Positions 1 to 9,738 are shown, counted from the stretch's first letter. The stretch: DNA of 64,000 nucleotides from Microbispora rosea (GCF_900156315.1 NZ_FTNI01000006.1:269806-333805); one strand, 5' to 3'. The notes: generated from the letters alone by a model not told the origin. Program-made: numbers and translations.

Positions 1-78
1 CAGCCGCCGGCGCAGCGGGTGGGACATCGCGGCCAGCACCTTCGAGTCGCGCACTTCACGCGTCGGACGATCGCTCAC
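1..78 (-). CDS. ArsR-like winged-helix regulator, 5' end only
   Basis: The first 26 codons of a gene that runs off the left edge. Reading leftwards from a GTG at 78 gives a short polar leader and then KVLAAMSHPLRRRL. The A-M-S-H-P-L-R-R-R-L string is the hallmark first helix of ArsR-type winged-helix repressors. The -10 box (TAGGGT) ends about 6 nt before the GTG, so the mRNA is probably leaderless. It is divergent from the SnoaL-like gene and sits beside a 28-bp dyad, which suggests autoregulation. The family call rests on one motif; the rest lies outside the window. Confidence 0.6.
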   Translation of the reverse strand, partial: MSDRPTREVRDSKVLAAMSHPLRRRL

Positions 79-84
79 CCGCTC

Positions 85-123
85 ACCCTAGACATACAAG
101 AGTTATTGTGCAATGGCTCTTGT
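85..123 (-). promoter_or_regulatory. Promoter and dyad operator of the ArsR-like gene
   Basis: A 28-bp dyad centred at 109.5 has outer arms ACAAGAG (96-102) and CTCTTGT (117-123) and inner arms ATTG (105-108) and CAAT (111-114). On the minus strand a -35 box TTGCAC (113-108) and a -10 box TAGGGT (90-85) are separated by exactly 17 nt, and the -35 lies in the dyad centre. A bound repressor would block this promoter and might also affect the divergent gene at 289. The assignment is inference from sequence. Confidence 0.5.
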
Positions 124-288
124 GCATCTGGGCGCCCTGTCGCGTGGCCACCTGGACACGCCGCGTTCGCACGTGGTGGGGGACGCACGCGAGCCGTCTT
201 TTGCCAAGGCAAGGCCCTACGGGAACCACGAGAAAACCACTCTTTGCGTAGGTTGAATACCCGAGATTCGACGTATCGAGGGCGCCCT

Positions 289-726
289 ATGGCTACTTTC
301 TGGGACCTCAAGCACTGGTTGACCGACGCGATCAACATGCACGACATCCGGGGAATACTCTCCTGCTACAGCCCCAACGCCGTGTATGTGACGCCGTCAG
401 GCGTGGCGGAAGGCCACGAGCAGATCGCCTGGATGTACCAGCAGTTCTTCACGGCCTTTCCGGATTTCCATGTGACGGCCTGGTTCGAGCTCGGCGACTG
501 TGAGAACCCCGCCGTCACGGAGTGGACCTATACCGGCACCCATAAAGGTCCATTCCTGTTGCCGGACGGGCGCGAGATAGAGGGAACGGGCCGTCACATC
601 GCCCTGCGCGCCACCTGCTCGACCTTCGTCAGGGACGACAAGATCGTCACCCACCGCGAATACTTCGACCAGCTGGAGCTCTACAGCCAGCTCGGCTTCG
701 GGCTGACGAAGATCGAGCACAGGTGA
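289..726 (+). CDS. SnoaL-like / NTF2-fold ester-cyclase-type protein
   Basis: 145 aa. The pattern of an N-terminal helix, then SPNAVYVTPSG, EGHEQIAWMYQQFFTAFPD, EWTYTGTHKGPF and a final REYFDQ is typical of the SnoaL-like polyketide-cyclase family of the NTF2 superfamily. These are small cone-shaped proteins with a hydrophobic pocket; family roles include cyclisation and isomerisation, and the substrate here cannot be read. The ATG at 289 was chosen because GAGGG lies 6 nt upstream and the family starts here; an open frame continues upstream to 19 but has no family similarity. It is divergent from the ArsR-like gene and is followed by a strong terminator shared with pntB. Confidence 0.75.
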   Translation: MATFWDLKHWLTDAINMHDIRGILSCYSPNAVYVTPSGVAEGHEQIAWMYQQFFTAFPDFHVTAWFELGDCENPAVTEWTYTGTHKGPFLLPDGREIEGTGRHIALRATCSTFVRDDKIVTHREYFDQLELYSQLGFGLTKIEHR

Positions 727-730
727 CCTC

Positions 731-756
731 GGCCGGGAGGCGTCGTCCTCCCGGCC
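731..756. terminator. Bidirectional hairpin terminator
   Basis: Perfect 10-bp stem GGCCGGGAGG / CCTCCCGGCC with a 6-nt loop (741-746), placed between the convergent SnoaL-like gene (stop 726) and pntB (stop 789). No T-run, as is usual in high-GC actinomycetes. Confidence 0.7.
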
Positions 757-788
757 CGGATCGTCGTCCGCCGGCAGGCGGTCCCGTG

Positions 789-2195
789 TCAGAGCGCGGC
801 GACGATCTCCTCGACGCGCTGCCGGGCGTCGCCGAAGAGCATCCTGCTGTTGTCCCGGAAGAACAGGGGGTTCTGCACCCCGGCGTAGCCCGTGGCCATC
901 GACCGTTTGAAGACGATCACGTTCTCCGCCTCCCACACGCGCAGGACGGGCATCCCGGCGATGGGGCTGCCCGGGTCCTCGACGGCCCCGGGGTTGACCG
1001 TGTCGTTGGCGCCGATGACGAGGACGACCGACGTGGTGGCGAAATCGTCGTTGATCTCGTCCATCTCGAGGACGATGTCGTACGGCACCTTGGCCTCGGC
1101 GAGCAGGACGTTCATGTGACCGGGCAGGCGGCCGGCGACCGGGTGGATGCCGAAGCGCACCTCGACGCCGCGCTCCCGCAGCCTGCGGGTGAGTTCGGCG
1201 ACCGGATACTGCGCCTGCGCGACCGCCATGCCGTACCCGGGGGTGATGACGACGGACTTGGCCTCCGTGAGCAGGTCGGCGGTCTCGACGGCGGTGATCT
1301 CCCTGTGCTCGCCGTAGTCGTGGTCGCCGCCGGGGCCCGCCTCGATGCCGAAACCCCCGGCGATCACGGAGATGAACGACCGGTTCATCGCCTGGCACAT
1401 CACGTACGACAGGTAGGCGCCGGACGAGCCGACGAGGGCGCCGGTGACGATCAGCAGGTTGTTGTCGAGCAGGAACCCGGACGCCGCGGCCGCCCACCCG
1501 GAGTAGCTGTTGAGCATCGAGACGACGACGGGCATGTCACCGCCGCCGATGGAGGCGACCAGGTGCCAGCCGAGCAGCAGCGCCACGGCGGTCAGCGCGA
1601 CGAGCAGCCCGAGGTTCGGGGAGACCACGAAGAGCACGGTCAGGACCGCGAACGCCGCGAGCGCGCCCAGGTTCAGGGAGTTCTTGCCCGGCAGCATCAT
1701 CGGGCGGGAGTCGATCCGGGCCGACAGCTTGAGGAACGCGACGATCGACCCGGTGAAGGTGAGCGCTCCGATGAACACGCCGATGGACACCTCGGCGTGG
1801 TGGACGCCCAGCAGCGAGCCGGACACCTCCGCCTGCGCCCCGCCCCCGTTCTCGACCTCCAGGAAGCCGTTCCACCCGACCAGTACGGCGGCGAGACCGA
1901 CGAAGCTGTGCAGGATGGCGATGAGCTCCGGCATGGCGGTCATCTCGACGATCCGGGCCCGCCAGAGCCCGACGGCGGCGCCGATCGCCATCGCGACCAG
2001 GAGCAGGACCACCGCGAGCGTTCCGCTGCCGTCGGCGGTGAGGACGACCGTCGCGGCCAGCGCGATGACCATGCCGGAGATGCCCAGGACGACGCCGGAG
2101 CGGGCGGTCTCGTGCTTGGACAGGCCGGCGAGGCTGAGGATGAACAGGAGGGCGGCGACGATGTAGGCGGCCTGCGCGGCCGTGGAGAGGGTCAC
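789..2195 (-). CDS. pntB: NAD(P) transhydrogenase subunit beta
   Basis: 468 aa, close to the usual length (about 460). The N-terminal half is a run of membrane helices (starting [18 protein letters not shown]) forming part of the proton channel. After about residue 280 comes the NADP(H)-binding domain III, with [33 protein letters not shown] and the late [15 protein letters not shown] motif. With PntA it uses the proton-motive force to reduce NADP+ with NADH at the inner membrane. The start lies 2 nt after the pntA stop, so the two are one operon with probable translational coupling. Family identity is very clear. Confidence 0.97.
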   Translation of the reverse strand: MTLSTAAQAAYIVAALLFILSLAGLSKHETARSGVVLGISGMVIALAATVVLTADGSGTLAVVLLLVAMAIGAAVGLWRARIVEMTAMPELIAILHSFVGLAAVLVGWNGFLEVENGGGAQAEVSGSLLGVHHAEVSIGVFIGALTFTGSIVAFLKLSARIDSRPMMLPGKNSLNLGALAAFAVLTVLFVVSPNLGLLVALTAVALLLGWHLVASIGGGDMPVVVSMLNSYSGWAAAASGFLLDNNLLIVTGALVGSSGAYLSYVMCQAMNRSFISVIAGGFGIEAGPGGDHDYGEHREITAVETADLLTEAKSVVITPGYGMAVAQAQYPVAELTRRLRERGVEVRFGIHPVAGRLPGHMNVLLAEAKVPYDIVLEMDEINDDFATTSVVLVIGANDTVNPGAVEDPGSPIAGMPVLRVWEAENVIVFKRSMATGYAGVQNPLFFRDNSRMLFGDARQRVEEIVAAL

Positions 2196-2197
2196 GG

Positions 2198-3769
2198 TCA
2201 GCTCCTCGTGAACATGCCGAGCATGCGCCGGGTAACGGCGAAGCCGCCGACGATGTTGATGCTCGCCAGCAGGATGGCGACGAATGACAGGACGGCGACG
2301 ACCGCGCCACCCTGGCCGATCTGGAGCAGCGCGCCGACCACGATGATCCCGGAGATGGCGTTGGTGATCGACATCAACGGCGTGTGCAGCGCGTGGTGGA
2401 CGTTGCCGATCACGTAGTAGCCGATCACGATCGACAGGACGAAGACGGTGACGTGCTCGATCAGCGCGTTCGGCGAGAAGGCGGTCAGGAGGAACAGCGC
2501 GACGGCGACGGCGGCGGTGACCAGATGGCGTCGCCGTCCGGGCGGCGAGGGCGGTCGCCCGGCGGGAGCCGCCGCCGTTTCCCGCACCGGGGCGGAGGCG
2601 GCGCTCCCGGCGGGGGCGGTGGGCGCCGCGCTCACCGGCACGGGCGGCGGCGGCCAGGTCTTCTCGCCGTCGCGGACGACGGTCATCGCGCGCTGCACGA
2701 CGTCGTCGAAGTCCAGCACGAGCCGGCCGTCCTCGCCGGGGGTGAGCAGCTTCATGAGGTTGACGACGTTGGTGCCGTAGAGCTGCGAGGCCTGCGCCGG
2801 CAGCCGCCCCGCGAGGTCGGTGTAGCCGATGATGGTCACGCCGTTCTCGGTGACGACCGCCTCCCCGGGCCGGGTGCCCTCGACGTTCCCGCCCTGCGCG
2901 GCGGCCATGTCGACGATGACGCTGCCCGGGCGCATGCGCGCCACGTGCCCGGCCGTGAGCAGCCGGGGGGCGGGACGCCCGGGGATCAGGGCGGTGGTGA
3001 CGACGATGTCCACGTCGGCGGCCTGCTCGGCGTACATCTCGGCGGCGCGGCGGTCGTAGTCCCGGGAGGTCTCCCGGGCGTACCCGTCCGTGCTCGCCGC
3101 CTGGGCGACACCGACGTCGAGGAACTCCGCGCCCAGCGACCGCACCTGCTCGGCGACCTCGGGACGGGGGTCGGTCGCCCGCACGACCGCGCCCAGGCTG
3201 GTCGCCGTGGCGACGGCCGCCAGCCCCGCCACGCCCGCGCCCGCCACCAGGACCTTGGCCGGGGGGACCTTCCCCGCCGCGGTCACCTGGCCGGTGAAGA
3301 ACCGCCCGAACGCGTGCGCCGCCTCGATGACGGCGCGATAACCGGCGATGTTCGCCATCGAGCTCAGCACGTCGAGCGACTGCGCACGGGAGACGCGCGG
3401 CACGGCGTCCATCGCGAGCACGGTGATCGGCCGTCGCGCGAGCGCGTCGACCAGGTCGGCGTCGGCCGCCGGGCCGATCAGGGAGACGAGCGTGGATCCG
3501 TCGTGCAGCGCCGCGATCTCGTCCGCCGACGGCGCGTTCACCTTGAGCACGACGTCGGCGTCCCAGGTCTCCTCGCGGCCGGCGATCCGCGCCCCGGCTG
3601 TGGCGTACGCGTCGTCGGTGAAGCCCGACCGTCTGCCCGCGCCCGATTCGACGATCACCTCGTAGCCGAGCGAGACCAGCTGCGGGACGGTCGCCGGGGT
3701 GGCCGCCACGCGCGTCTCGCCCGGCGTCGATTCGGCGACCACGCCCAGGCGTTGCGCTGAGTGACTCAT
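2198..3769 (-). CDS. pntA: NAD(P) transhydrogenase subunit alpha
   Basis: 523 aa. The first ~370 residues are the alanine-dehydrogenase/PntA-type NAD(H)-binding domain I ([16 protein letters not shown] at the start; [20 protein letters not shown] is the Rossmann loop). A Pro/Ala-rich linker follows, and then three to four membrane helices near the C-terminus ([36 protein letters not shown]). This is the single-chain PntA arrangement, as in E. coli, rather than split PntAA/PntAB. The ATG at 3769 was preferred over an upstream start at 3988 because AAAGGA lies 6-7 nt before it and the domain begins here. It is first in the operon with pntB. Confidence 0.95.
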   Translation of the reverse strand: MSHSAQRLGVVAESTPGETRVAATPATVPQLVSLGYEVIVESGAGRRSGFTDDAYATAGARIAGREETWDADVVLKVNAPSADEIAALHDGSTLVSLIGPAADADLVDALARRPITVLAMDAVPRVSRAQSLDVLSSMANIAGYRAVIEAAHAFGRFFTGQVTAAGKVPPAKVLVAGAGVAGLAAVATATSLGAVVRATDPRPEVAEQVRSLGAEFLDVGVAQAASTDGYARETSRDYDRRAAEMYAEQAADVDIVVTTALIPGRPAPRLLTAGHVARMRPGSVIVDMAAAQGGNVEGTRPGEAVVTENGVTIIGYTDLAGRLPAQASQLYGTNVVNLMKLLTPGEDGRLVLDFDDVVQRAMTVVRDGEKTWPPPPVPVSAAPTAPAGSAASAPVRETAAAPAGRPPSPPGRRRHLVTAAVAVALFLLTAFSPNALIEHVTVFVLSIVIGYYVIGNVHHALHTPLMSITNAISGIIVVGALLQIGQGGAVVAVLSFVAILLASINIVGGFAVTRRMLGMFTRS

Positions 3770-3923
3770 CACGGTCCTTTCTGTCGGACGGGTCGGGTTG
3801 GCCGACCCTGCGGTCGCCGCCGTCCTCCGCTCACTCGTGGGTCGCGGTGGTATGGAACGGCGGCATGCCACGCGCCGCCGTACGGGCGGCGGTGAAAGGG
3901 ATGCATGCGATTTGACGTGAATA

Positions 3924-3941
3924 TCGGGAAAATTGTCCCGA
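3924..3941. promoter_or_regulatory. Inverted repeat upstream of pntA
   Basis: TCGGGA-aaattg-TCCCGA, a perfect 6-bp dyad with a 6-nt spacer, located 155-172 bp before the pntA start. It could be an operator for pntAB. The binding protein is unknown. Confidence 0.35.
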
Positions 3942-4011
3942 CTTTCCGGCGTACGGATCAAGGTGTACCTGCCGGCGGCTGTCCACACGGCATGAGTTCT
4001 CGATTCTCCCA

Positions 4012-4110
4012 GTTCAGTGACGCTGTTCAGTGGCGCTCTTCAGTGAGCATTGTTCGGCGGGTGCTGTTCGGCGTGCGCTGTTCGGTGGGTGCCGTTCAGG
4101 GGAGTTCGGT
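4012..4110. repeat. Degenerate tandem array of GTTCRGNG units
   Basis: Eight units begin at 4012, 4025, 4038, 4052, 4066, 4080, 4094 and 4104. The cores are GTTCAGTG, GTTCAGTG, CTTCAGTG, GTTCGGCG, GTTCGGCG, GTTCGGTG, GTTCAGGG and GTTCGGT. The period is 13 then 14 bp, with a last step of 10. The linkers are also similar (ACGCT, GCGCT, GGTGCT, TGCGCT). The array lies 285 bp upstream of the PIG-V-like gene. Confidence 0.75.
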
Positions 4111-4394
4111 CCTCCGCGCTGCAACTTTCATCAGAAGCGCCGGTCGCCCCGGCTCGTCAGGGCGGAAACCCGAGGTCACCGCGGCTCGCGCGGGCGGCCC
4201 CCGGAGCCGCCCTGGCGCGAGGCCTCGGGCGGTTGGCATCATTGGCGATCATGGGCGCGGCCGCCGCTCGCCGTGTGGGGCCCAGGGGGAGTAGCAGGTC
4301 CGGGATGGACCCCGCTTCGAGCCGTAAGGACACGTGCTCCGAAGCGACAGGACCCCGCGCGGCGAGGACCGGCAGGTGCGAGAGGAGACGGCAC

Positions 4395-5618
4395 GTGACG
4401 GCTTTCGTCGAGGAAGCTGAGCACGACCCCGAACGCGGGGAGCGAACCGGGCCGGACGCGGAGGCCGCCGGGCACAAGGCTCTCCCCGGTGGCGAGACCG
4501 CCGCCGAACCGCTGCGGCGCAGCGCCACCGTCCGGGACGCCCTGCTGCTGTGGGTGGGCACCAGGGCGGGCATGCTCCTCGTGGCGGTCTACGGAGCCCT
4601 GATCGTCTCCGGTCAGAACCACGCCCCGCTGCTGGAGCGGTGGAAACACTGGGACGTCGGCCTGTTCCGGAAGATCGCGGAGTTCGGATACGACGGCGAT
4701 CCGAAGCTGGAGCCCGATCCCGGGCTGCCGGCCATCTTCCCCGGCATGCCGCTGGCGATGCGCCTGGTGCATCTGGTGGTCGGCGACTGGATCCTGGCCG
4801 GCCTGATCATCTCGTTCGTGGCCGGCGCGGTGGCCGTGGTGGCGCTGGCCCGGCTCGCCGACGTCGAAGGGCCCGTCGGCGCGGGCCGCTGGGCCGTCGT
4901 GGCGCTGCTGCTGTGCCCGCCCGCCGTCTTCCTGTTCGCCGGTTACTCCGAGGCGCTGTTCCTCGCCTTCGCGCTGCCCGCCTGGCTGGCGGCCCGCCGC
5001 CGTGCCTGGCCGCTGGCCTGTGCCCTGGCCGCCGGGGCGTCCTGCGTACGGATCACCGGCCTGTTCCTGGCCGTCGCGCTGATAGTCGAGTTCGTGGTGA
5101 GCCGCATCCGGAGGGACGGCTGGGCGGGCTGGCGGCGGGGAGTCTGGCTGGTGCTGCCGTTCGCGCCGCTCTTCGCGTACGCCGCCTATCAGTACTCCCG
5201 TACGGGTGACTGGCTGGCCTGGAACAACGCGCAGCAGACCGGATGGGGACGGACACTGGTCTGGCCCTGGGAGGCGTTCCGCACGACCTGGGACTCGACC
5301 GGCGGTGACGAAGGGTTCGGGCCGATGTTCCGGCTCGAGATCGCGGCGGCGATCGTCGGGGTGCTGCTGCTCGTCTGGCTGCTCGTCACCCGCCGCTGGG
5401 CCGAGTTCGTCTACGTCGGGCTGCAACTGGGCGCGCTGGTCACCTCCACGTTCTACATGTCGATCCCCAGGTCGGCGCTGCTGTGGTGGCCACTGTGGGT
5501 GCTCGTCGGCAGGGCGGGCGCCCGTCGCCGTTCGGTCATCATCGTCTACGCCACGGTGATCGGGCCGCTCATGGTGCCGATGCTGATGTCCTTCCTCAAC
5601 AGCTCCTGGACCGGCTGA
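4395..5618 (+). CDS. PIG-V-type membrane mannosyltransferase family protein
   Basis: 407 aa integral membrane protein. After about 50 hydrophilic residues it has roughly eight to ten hydrophobic segments. The signature HWDVGLFRKIAEFGYDGDP followed by IFPGMPLAMRL matches the bacterial branch of the PIG-V/GPI-mannosyltransferase-like family, in which the W-D pair lies in the first extracytoplasmic loop and is thought catalytic, with a polyprenyl-phosphate-mannose donor. The acceptor is unknown. The GTG at 4395 is chosen because GAGGAG lies 7 nt upstream; an in-frame open stretch reaches back to 4050 without family similarity. Monocistronic by appearance. Confidence 0.7.
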   Translation: MTAFVEEAEHDPERGERTGPDAEAAGHKALPGGETAAEPLRRSATVRDALLLWVGTRAGMLLVAVYGALIVSGQNHAPLLERWKHWDVGLFRKIAEFGYDGDPKLEPDPGLPAIFPGMPLAMRLVHLVVGDWILAGLIISFVAGAVAVVALARLADVEGPVGAGRWAVVALLLCPPAVFLFAGYSEALFLAFALPAWLAARRRAWPLACALAAGASCVRITGLFLAVALIVEFVVSRIRRDGWAGWRRGVWLVLPFAPLFAYAAYQYSRTGDWLAWNNAQQTGWGRTLVWPWEAFRTTWDSTGGDEGFGPMFRLEIAAAIVGVLLLVWLLVTRRWAEFVYVGLQLGALVTSTFYMSIPRSALLWWPLWVLVGRAGARRRSVIIVYATVIGPLMVPMLMSFLNSSWTG

Positions 5619-5757
5619 ACCGCCGCCCTGACGACAGCTCGACACGGTGGTGCCGCCGCCATGGCCACTCCGGGGAGGCGTACGGGTTCGGTGACGTGCG
5701 GGCGGGCGAAGACAAATGCAGATGCGGATGTTTCATCCGGCTTGACAGGATCGCGGG

Positions 5758-6486
5758 GTGGATCGACAACTGCTCAGCGCCATCGCCCATCGTGATCACC
5801 CCATCGCCGCGCCCGTCTCGGCCGCCAACCTCGACCGGCTGCTACGCCGGGCCGCGCTGCCGGAGGGTGCGCGCATCCTCGATCTGGGATGCGGCGCGGG
5901 CGAGTGGTCGCTCCGGGCGCTCGAACTCGTCCCGTCCGCCGGCGCCGACGGCGTGGACATCTCGCCGCACGCCGTGGCGTCCGCGAACGAGGCGGCCGTC
6001 GGACGGGGGCTGGCCGACCGGCTGACGCTGCACACGACGCCTGCCGACGCCTTCACGCCCGCCCAGCCGTACGACCTGGCGCTGTGCGTGGGGTCCACGC
6101 ACGCCTTCGGCGGGCTCGCGGATACGATGGAGGCGCTCACCCGGTTCGTACGGCCCGGCGGTCTCGCGCTCGTGGGGGAGGGCTACTGGGAACGCCCTCC
6201 CGCTCCCGAGGTCGTCGAGGCCGTCGGCGAATATCCGGATCTCGCGGGCACGGTGGAGGCCGCCGAGTCCAAGGGGTGGCTGACCGTCTACGCCCACGTG
6301 AGCGACCTGGCGGAGTGGGACGAGTACGAGTGGTCGTGGACCGGCACGCTGGCGCGCTGGGCCGCGGACAACCCGGGCCCCGACGGTGAGCAGGCCCTCG
6401 CCGTGATGAAGGAGCATCGCGACATGTGGCTCGGCGGCTACCGGGGCGCCCTCGGTTTCGTCACCCTGCTCCTCCGCCGGATGTGA
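5758..6486 (+). CDS. Class I SAM-dependent methyltransferase
   Basis: 242 aa. Motif I is ILDLGCGAGEW (about residues 40-50), the post-I acidic residue is in GADGVDIS, and motif IV is YDLALCVGSTHAFGG, so a Rossmann-like SAM-binding fold is clear. The C-terminal third is rich in Trp and acidic residues and probably forms the substrate lid. The substrate cannot be inferred. The start is GTG at 5758; the upstream Shine-Dalgarno is weak and a TTGACA at 5742 lies unusually close, so the true start could be slightly downstream. It is convergent with the 4-TM gene, only 10 bp apart. Confidence 0.8.
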   Translation: MDRQLLSAIAHRDHPIAAPVSAANLDRLLRRAALPEGARILDLGCGAGEWSLRALELVPSAGADGVDISPHAVASANEAAVGRGLADRLTLHTTPADAFTPAQPYDLALCVGSTHAFGGLADTMEALTRFVRPGGLALVGEGYWERPPAPEVVEAVGEYPDLAGTVEAAESKGWLTVYAHVSDLAEWDEYEWSWTGTLARWAADNPGPDGEQALAVMKEHRDMWLGGYRGALGFVTLLLRRM

Positions 6487-6496
6487 CCCCCGGCGG

Positions 6497-6928
6497 TCAG
6501 CGGCGCAGCAGCCGTACCAGGCGGAACCCCGCGAGGACGCCGACTCCGAGGTGGGCCGTGACGAGGGCGATCTGGAAGACCCGCTGACCGGCCGTGAGGT
6601 CGGCGACGTAGCCGCCGTCGTAGAAGCCAGACATGAAGGCGAGCACTCCGGCGACGATCAGGAGGGCCGAGGCCGGGACGGCGACGCCGCGGCGACGCCG
6701 GGTCGCGCCGACGACCAGCAGGACCTGCGCGATCATCATGGGAATCGGCGCCGACAGGCGCGCCTGCGGCCCGAGGGCGTCGAGCAGGGTCGGGCTGAGG
6801 CCGGCGGACAGGGAGATGATCGCGCCGGCGACGTCCATGGCGATCAGCAGGCCCACGCCGGCGACGAGCGCGGACGCGAGCGGGCGGGCGGCGGGCACGG
6901 TGGCGGGTGTGGCGGTGGGTGCGGACAT
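6497..6928 (-). CDS. Small four-helix membrane protein, unknown function
   Basis: 143 aa with four predicted membrane helices (ALVAGVGLLIAMDVAGAIIS; PIPMMIAQVLLVVGA; VPASALLIVAGVLAFMSG; FQIALVTAHLGVGVLAGF) and an Ala/Pro-rich cytoplasmic N-terminus. I do not recognise a family. The ATG at 6928 has GAGGAGA 3-9 nt upstream. It is divergent from a NarL-type two-component system, with repeated ACGGGAC half-sites in between, so it is a likely target of that regulator. Confidence 0.65.
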   Translation of the reverse strand: MSAPTATPATVPAARPLASALVAGVGLLIAMDVAGAIISLSAGLSPTLLDALGPQARLSAPIPMMIAQVLLVVGATRRRRGVAVPASALLIVAGVLAFMSGFYDGGYVADLTAGQRVFQIALVTAHLGVGVLAGFRLVRLLRR

Positions 6929-7016
6929 GTCTTCTCCTCGAAGAACGCAGTGAATGGTTGCGGGTTCGAGAGTCCGGCGGGGGACGTCCGGCCGGCATGA
7001 GCCGCCGGTCCCGCGC

Positions 7017-7050
7017 ACGACGGGACATCTCGTCCCGTGACGACGGGACA
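7017..7050. promoter_or_regulatory. Triple half-site operator between 4-TM gene and TCS
   Basis: ACGGGAC (7020-7026), GTCCCGT (7032-7038) and ACGGGAC (7043-7049) form an inverted pair with a 5-nt spacer plus a third half-site. The outer two are part of an 11-bp direct repeat ACGACGGGACA (7017-7027, 7040-7050). The site lies about 90 bp before one gene and 24 bp before the other. NarL-type regulators often bind such spaced heptamers. Confidence 0.55.
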
Positions 7051-7072
7051 CGCGGATGGCAATATCCCCCTC

Positions 7073-9103
7073 ATGACGGACAGATCGGCCAGGCGTGCCG
7101 CCGTGGCGGCGGGCGCGCTGCTCGTCCTGGTGCTCGGGACGCTGGTCGTCGAGCCCCGGCTGCGGCAGCTGGGCGTGACGGGGATCGTCGAACGGTTCGA
7201 CGCCTTCCGCGCGGTCGCGGCGCTGTCGTTCGGCGTACCCGGCCTGTTCGTGGTGGCGCAGCGGCCGGGCAGCCGGGTGGGTTGGGTGATGGTGGCCGTA
7301 GGAACGGCTCAGGGGCTCGGGCTCGCCCTCGGCGCGTACGGCCTGCTCGGCATCAACGACGGCGTCAACGACGGCACCGGCGGCATCGACGACGGCGCGG
7401 CCGGCGGTGGCGCCGGCCTGCCGGGGGACGACTGGGCGATGTGGGTGTCCAACTCGGTGTGGATCCCCGCCTACCTTCTGGTCCCGACGATCTTCTTGCT
7501 GATCTTCCCGGACGGCAGGCTCCCCTCGCGCCGTTGGTGGCCCGCGCTCGCCGCGGCGTACGCCGGCATCGGGGTGCACACGCTCGACTGGATGCTCCGC
7601 CCGGTGACCTACGAGCAGGTCCCCGGGCTCTTTCCCAGGGGGTACGCCGGCGTGCTGGCCGGACTCACCGGGGTTCCTGACGCCCTCAGGACCGCGGGCA
7701 CGGTGTGCACGGTCGGCGCGGTGCTCGCCGCGGTCGGCTCACTCGTCGCCCGCTACCGGTCGGCGGACGAGGAGGTGCGACGGCGGCTCCAATGGGTGCT
7801 GGCCGCCGCGCTGCTGACGGTGGGCCTGCTCGGCGTCGCCCTGTTCGTGCCGTGGGGGCCGGTCATCGTGGCGCTCGCCGCCGTGCCCCTGCCGGTGGCG
7901 GTGTCGGTGGCCGTCGTCGCGCACCGCCTCTGGGATCTCGATCTCCTGCTGTCGCGTGCGCTCGCGTTCGGCGCCGTCAGCGTCGCCCTGCTGGCCGCGT
8001 ACGCCCTGGTCGCGGCCACGCTCGGAAACGCGATCGGCTCCGGCGCGTCCGCGCTGATCGTGGCGCTCGCGGTGCACCCTCTCTACCTGCGGGTGTCCGC
8101 CGCCGCGAACCGCCTCGTGTACGGCGATCGCGACGACCCGGCGCGTGCGCTGCGCCGCCTCGGTGTGCGGCTCTCGGACGCGGGTGCGCCCGGCGACCTC
8201 CTGGAGCGGATGGCCGCGGAGGTCGGGCGGGTCCTGCGCATCCACTACGTGGCCGTCGAGGAGCCGGGTGGGGTCGTGGCCTCCTGGGGCCGCCCCGGCG
8301 GCGCCGGCGCCGACTCGACTGAGAGTGTCCCGCTCCTCTACCAGGGCGAGCGGGCCGGCACGCTGGTGCTGGGGGAGCGGCTGCGCCCCAAGGACCGTGC
8401 GCTGCTGGCGCAGCTCGCGCCGCACGTCGCGGTGGCCGTGCGGGCGCACCGCCTCGGGGCCGATCTCGAGCGTTCGCATGGGCGGTTGCTTGCGGCCCGG
8501 CAGGAGGAGCGTGACCGGCTGCTCTACGAACTCCACGACGGGCTCGGCCCCACGCTGGCGGCCCTCGCTCTGCAGGTGGACCGCGGCCGGCGCCTGGTGG
8601 ACATCGACCCCGACGGCGCCAAACGGGTTATGGACGAGCTGTCGGGCCGCATTCGCGGCACGGTCGAGAACGTCCGTGCGATCGTCAACGACCTGCGCCC
8701 GCCGCCCCTGGACACCCTGGGGCTCACCGGCGCGCTGGCCGAGCTCGGCAGGGGCTTCGCGGGCGACCTCGCGGTCGAGGTGGAGGCCCCGCCCGACCTG
8801 CCCGCCCTTCCGCCGCCGGTCGAGCTGGCCGCCTACCGGATCGCGGCCGAGGCCATGACGAACGCCGTACGGCACGCCATGGCGTCCCGGTGCACGGTCA
8901 GCCTGCGGGCGAGCGGCGCGCCCGGCGTTCTGGAGTTGCGGGTCGACGACGACGGCGTCGGGGTGGGGGCTCCCGCCCGCAACGGGTTCGGCCTCGCCTC
9001 CATGCGGCGCCGGTCCGAGGAGCTCGACGGCACCTTCGAACTGCTCGACCAGGCAGGGGCGGGCACGCACCTGGTCGTACGGCTCCCGCTGGCGGTCCGG
9101 TGA
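7073..9103 (+). CDS. NarL-system sensor histidine kinase, multi-TM
   Basis: 676 aa. The N-terminal ~330 residues contain about eight membrane helices broken by a short Asp/Asn/Gly-rich loop (around residues 100-125, with [14 protein letters not shown]). A GAF-like segment follows. Then comes the HisKA_3 dimerisation domain with [14 protein letters not shown]; the phosphorylated His is about residue 488. A HATPase_c domain with DDDGVGVG and [11 protein letters not shown] ends the protein. The ATG at 7073 is preferred to a GTG at 7037 because the latter overlaps the operator half-sites. The stop overlaps the regulator start (GTGA), so the pair is coupled. The signal is unknown; the ligand would be sensed in or at the membrane. 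Confidence 0.88.
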   Translation: MTDRSARRAAVAAGALLVLVLGTLVVEPRLRQLGVTGIVERFDAFRAVAALSFGVPGLFVVAQRPGSRVGWVMVAVGTAQGLGLALGAYGLLGINDGVNDGTGGIDDGAAGGGAGLPGDDWAMWVSNSVWIPAYLLVPTIFLLIFPDGRLPSRRWWPALAAAYAGIGVHTLDWMLRPVTYEQVPGLFPRGYAGVLAGLTGVPDALRTAGTVCTVGAVLAAVGSLVARYRSADEEVRRRLQWVLAAALLTVGLLGVALFVPWGPVIVALAAVPLPVAVSVAVVAHRLWDLDLLLSRALAFGAVSVALLAAYALVAATLGNAIGSGASALIVALAVHPLYLRVSAAANRLVYGDRDDPARALRRLGVRLSDAGAPGDLLERMAAEVGRVLRIHYVAVEEPGGVVASWGRPGGAGADSTESVPLLYQGERAGTLVLGERLRPKDRALLAQLAPHVAVAVRAHRLGADLERSHGRLLAARQEERDRLLYELHDGLGPTLAALALQVDRGRRLVDIDPDGAKRVMDELSGRIRGTVENVRAIVNDLRPPPLDTLGLTGALAELGRGFAGDLAVEVEAPPDLPALPPPVELAAYRIAAEAMTNAVRHAMASRCTVSLRASGAPGVLELRVDDDGVGVGAPARNGFGLASMRRRSEELDGTFELLDQAGAGTHLVVRLPLAVR

Positions 9104-9738
9104 TCCGCGTCATGGTGGTGGAGGACCACCCGGTGTTCGCCGAAGGGCTGGTCGCGCTCTTCCGCGATCTGCCCGAGGTGGAGGTCGCGGGTGTGGCGGG
9201 CACCGGCGAGGCGGCCGTCGAGCTGGTGGACCAGGTCGTTCCCGACGTCGTCCTGATGGATCTGCATCTGCCGGGCATGAGTGGGATCGAGGCGACGTCC
9301 CGCATCACGGCCCGGCATCCCGGCGTGGCTGTGCTGGCCCTGACCATGCTGTCCGACGACGCGTCGATCCTCGCCGCCGTACGGGCCGGCGCCCGCGGCT
9401 ACCTGCTCAAAGAGGCGACACCCGCCGACATCGTGCGCTCGCTGGAGGCGGTGGCCTCGGGGCAGGTCGTGTTCGGCGCGGCAACCGGAAGCAGGGTGCT
9501 GGCCGCTCTCACCGCGTCGGCCGTGCGGCCCCGGCCGGTGCCCGAGCTGACGGAACGCGAACTGGAGGTGCTCGACCTCGTCGCCGCCGGTCTCACCAAC
9601 CACGCCATCGCGCGGCGCCTGTATCTGAGCGAGAAGACCGTACGCAACCACGTGTCGAACATCTTCGCCAAGCTCGGCGTCTCCGATCGTGCCGCGGCGG
9701 TGGCACGCGCCAGGGACGCCGGCCTCGGCGGGCGGTAG
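9100..9738 (+). CDS. NarL/FixJ-family response regulator
   Basis: 212 aa. Receiver domain with the acidic pair in VVEDHP, the phospho-acceptor Asp at about residue 54 ([13 protein letters not shown]) and the conserved Lys in YLLKEAT. The C-terminal LuxR-type HTH is [26 protein letters not shown] followed by [16 protein letters not shown]. The GTG start overlaps the kinase TGA. It is the cognate partner of the upstream kinase and the best candidate to bind the half-sites at 7017-7050. Confidence 0.93.
   Translation: MIRVMVVEDHPVFAEGLVALFRDLPEVEVAGVAGTGEAAVELVDQVVPDVVLMDLHLPGMSGIEATSRITARHPGVAVLALTMLSDDASILAAVRAGARGYLLKEATPADIVRSLEAVASGQVVFGAATGSRVLAALTASAVRPRPVPELTERELEVLDLVAAGLTNHAIARRLYLSEKTVRNHVSNIFAKLGVSDRAAAVARARDAGLGGR

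Larger units (their letters stand above)
3770..4394. other. 625-bp divergent intergenic region
   Basis: This is the region between pntA (leftward) and the PIG-V-like gene (rightward). No convincing gene was found. It holds a 6-6-6 inverted repeat at 3924-3941 and a degenerate tandem repeat array at 4012-4110, both annotated separately. The stretch around 3905-4030 is less GC-rich than its surroundings, as expected of a promoter region. Open frames here lack family similarity and a plausible ribosome-binding site. Confidence 0.6.

Noticed and set aside
723..3760. Long plus-strand open frames opposite pntAB
   Set aside because: They lack family similarity and show antisense codon bias; pntAB are unmistakable on the other strand.
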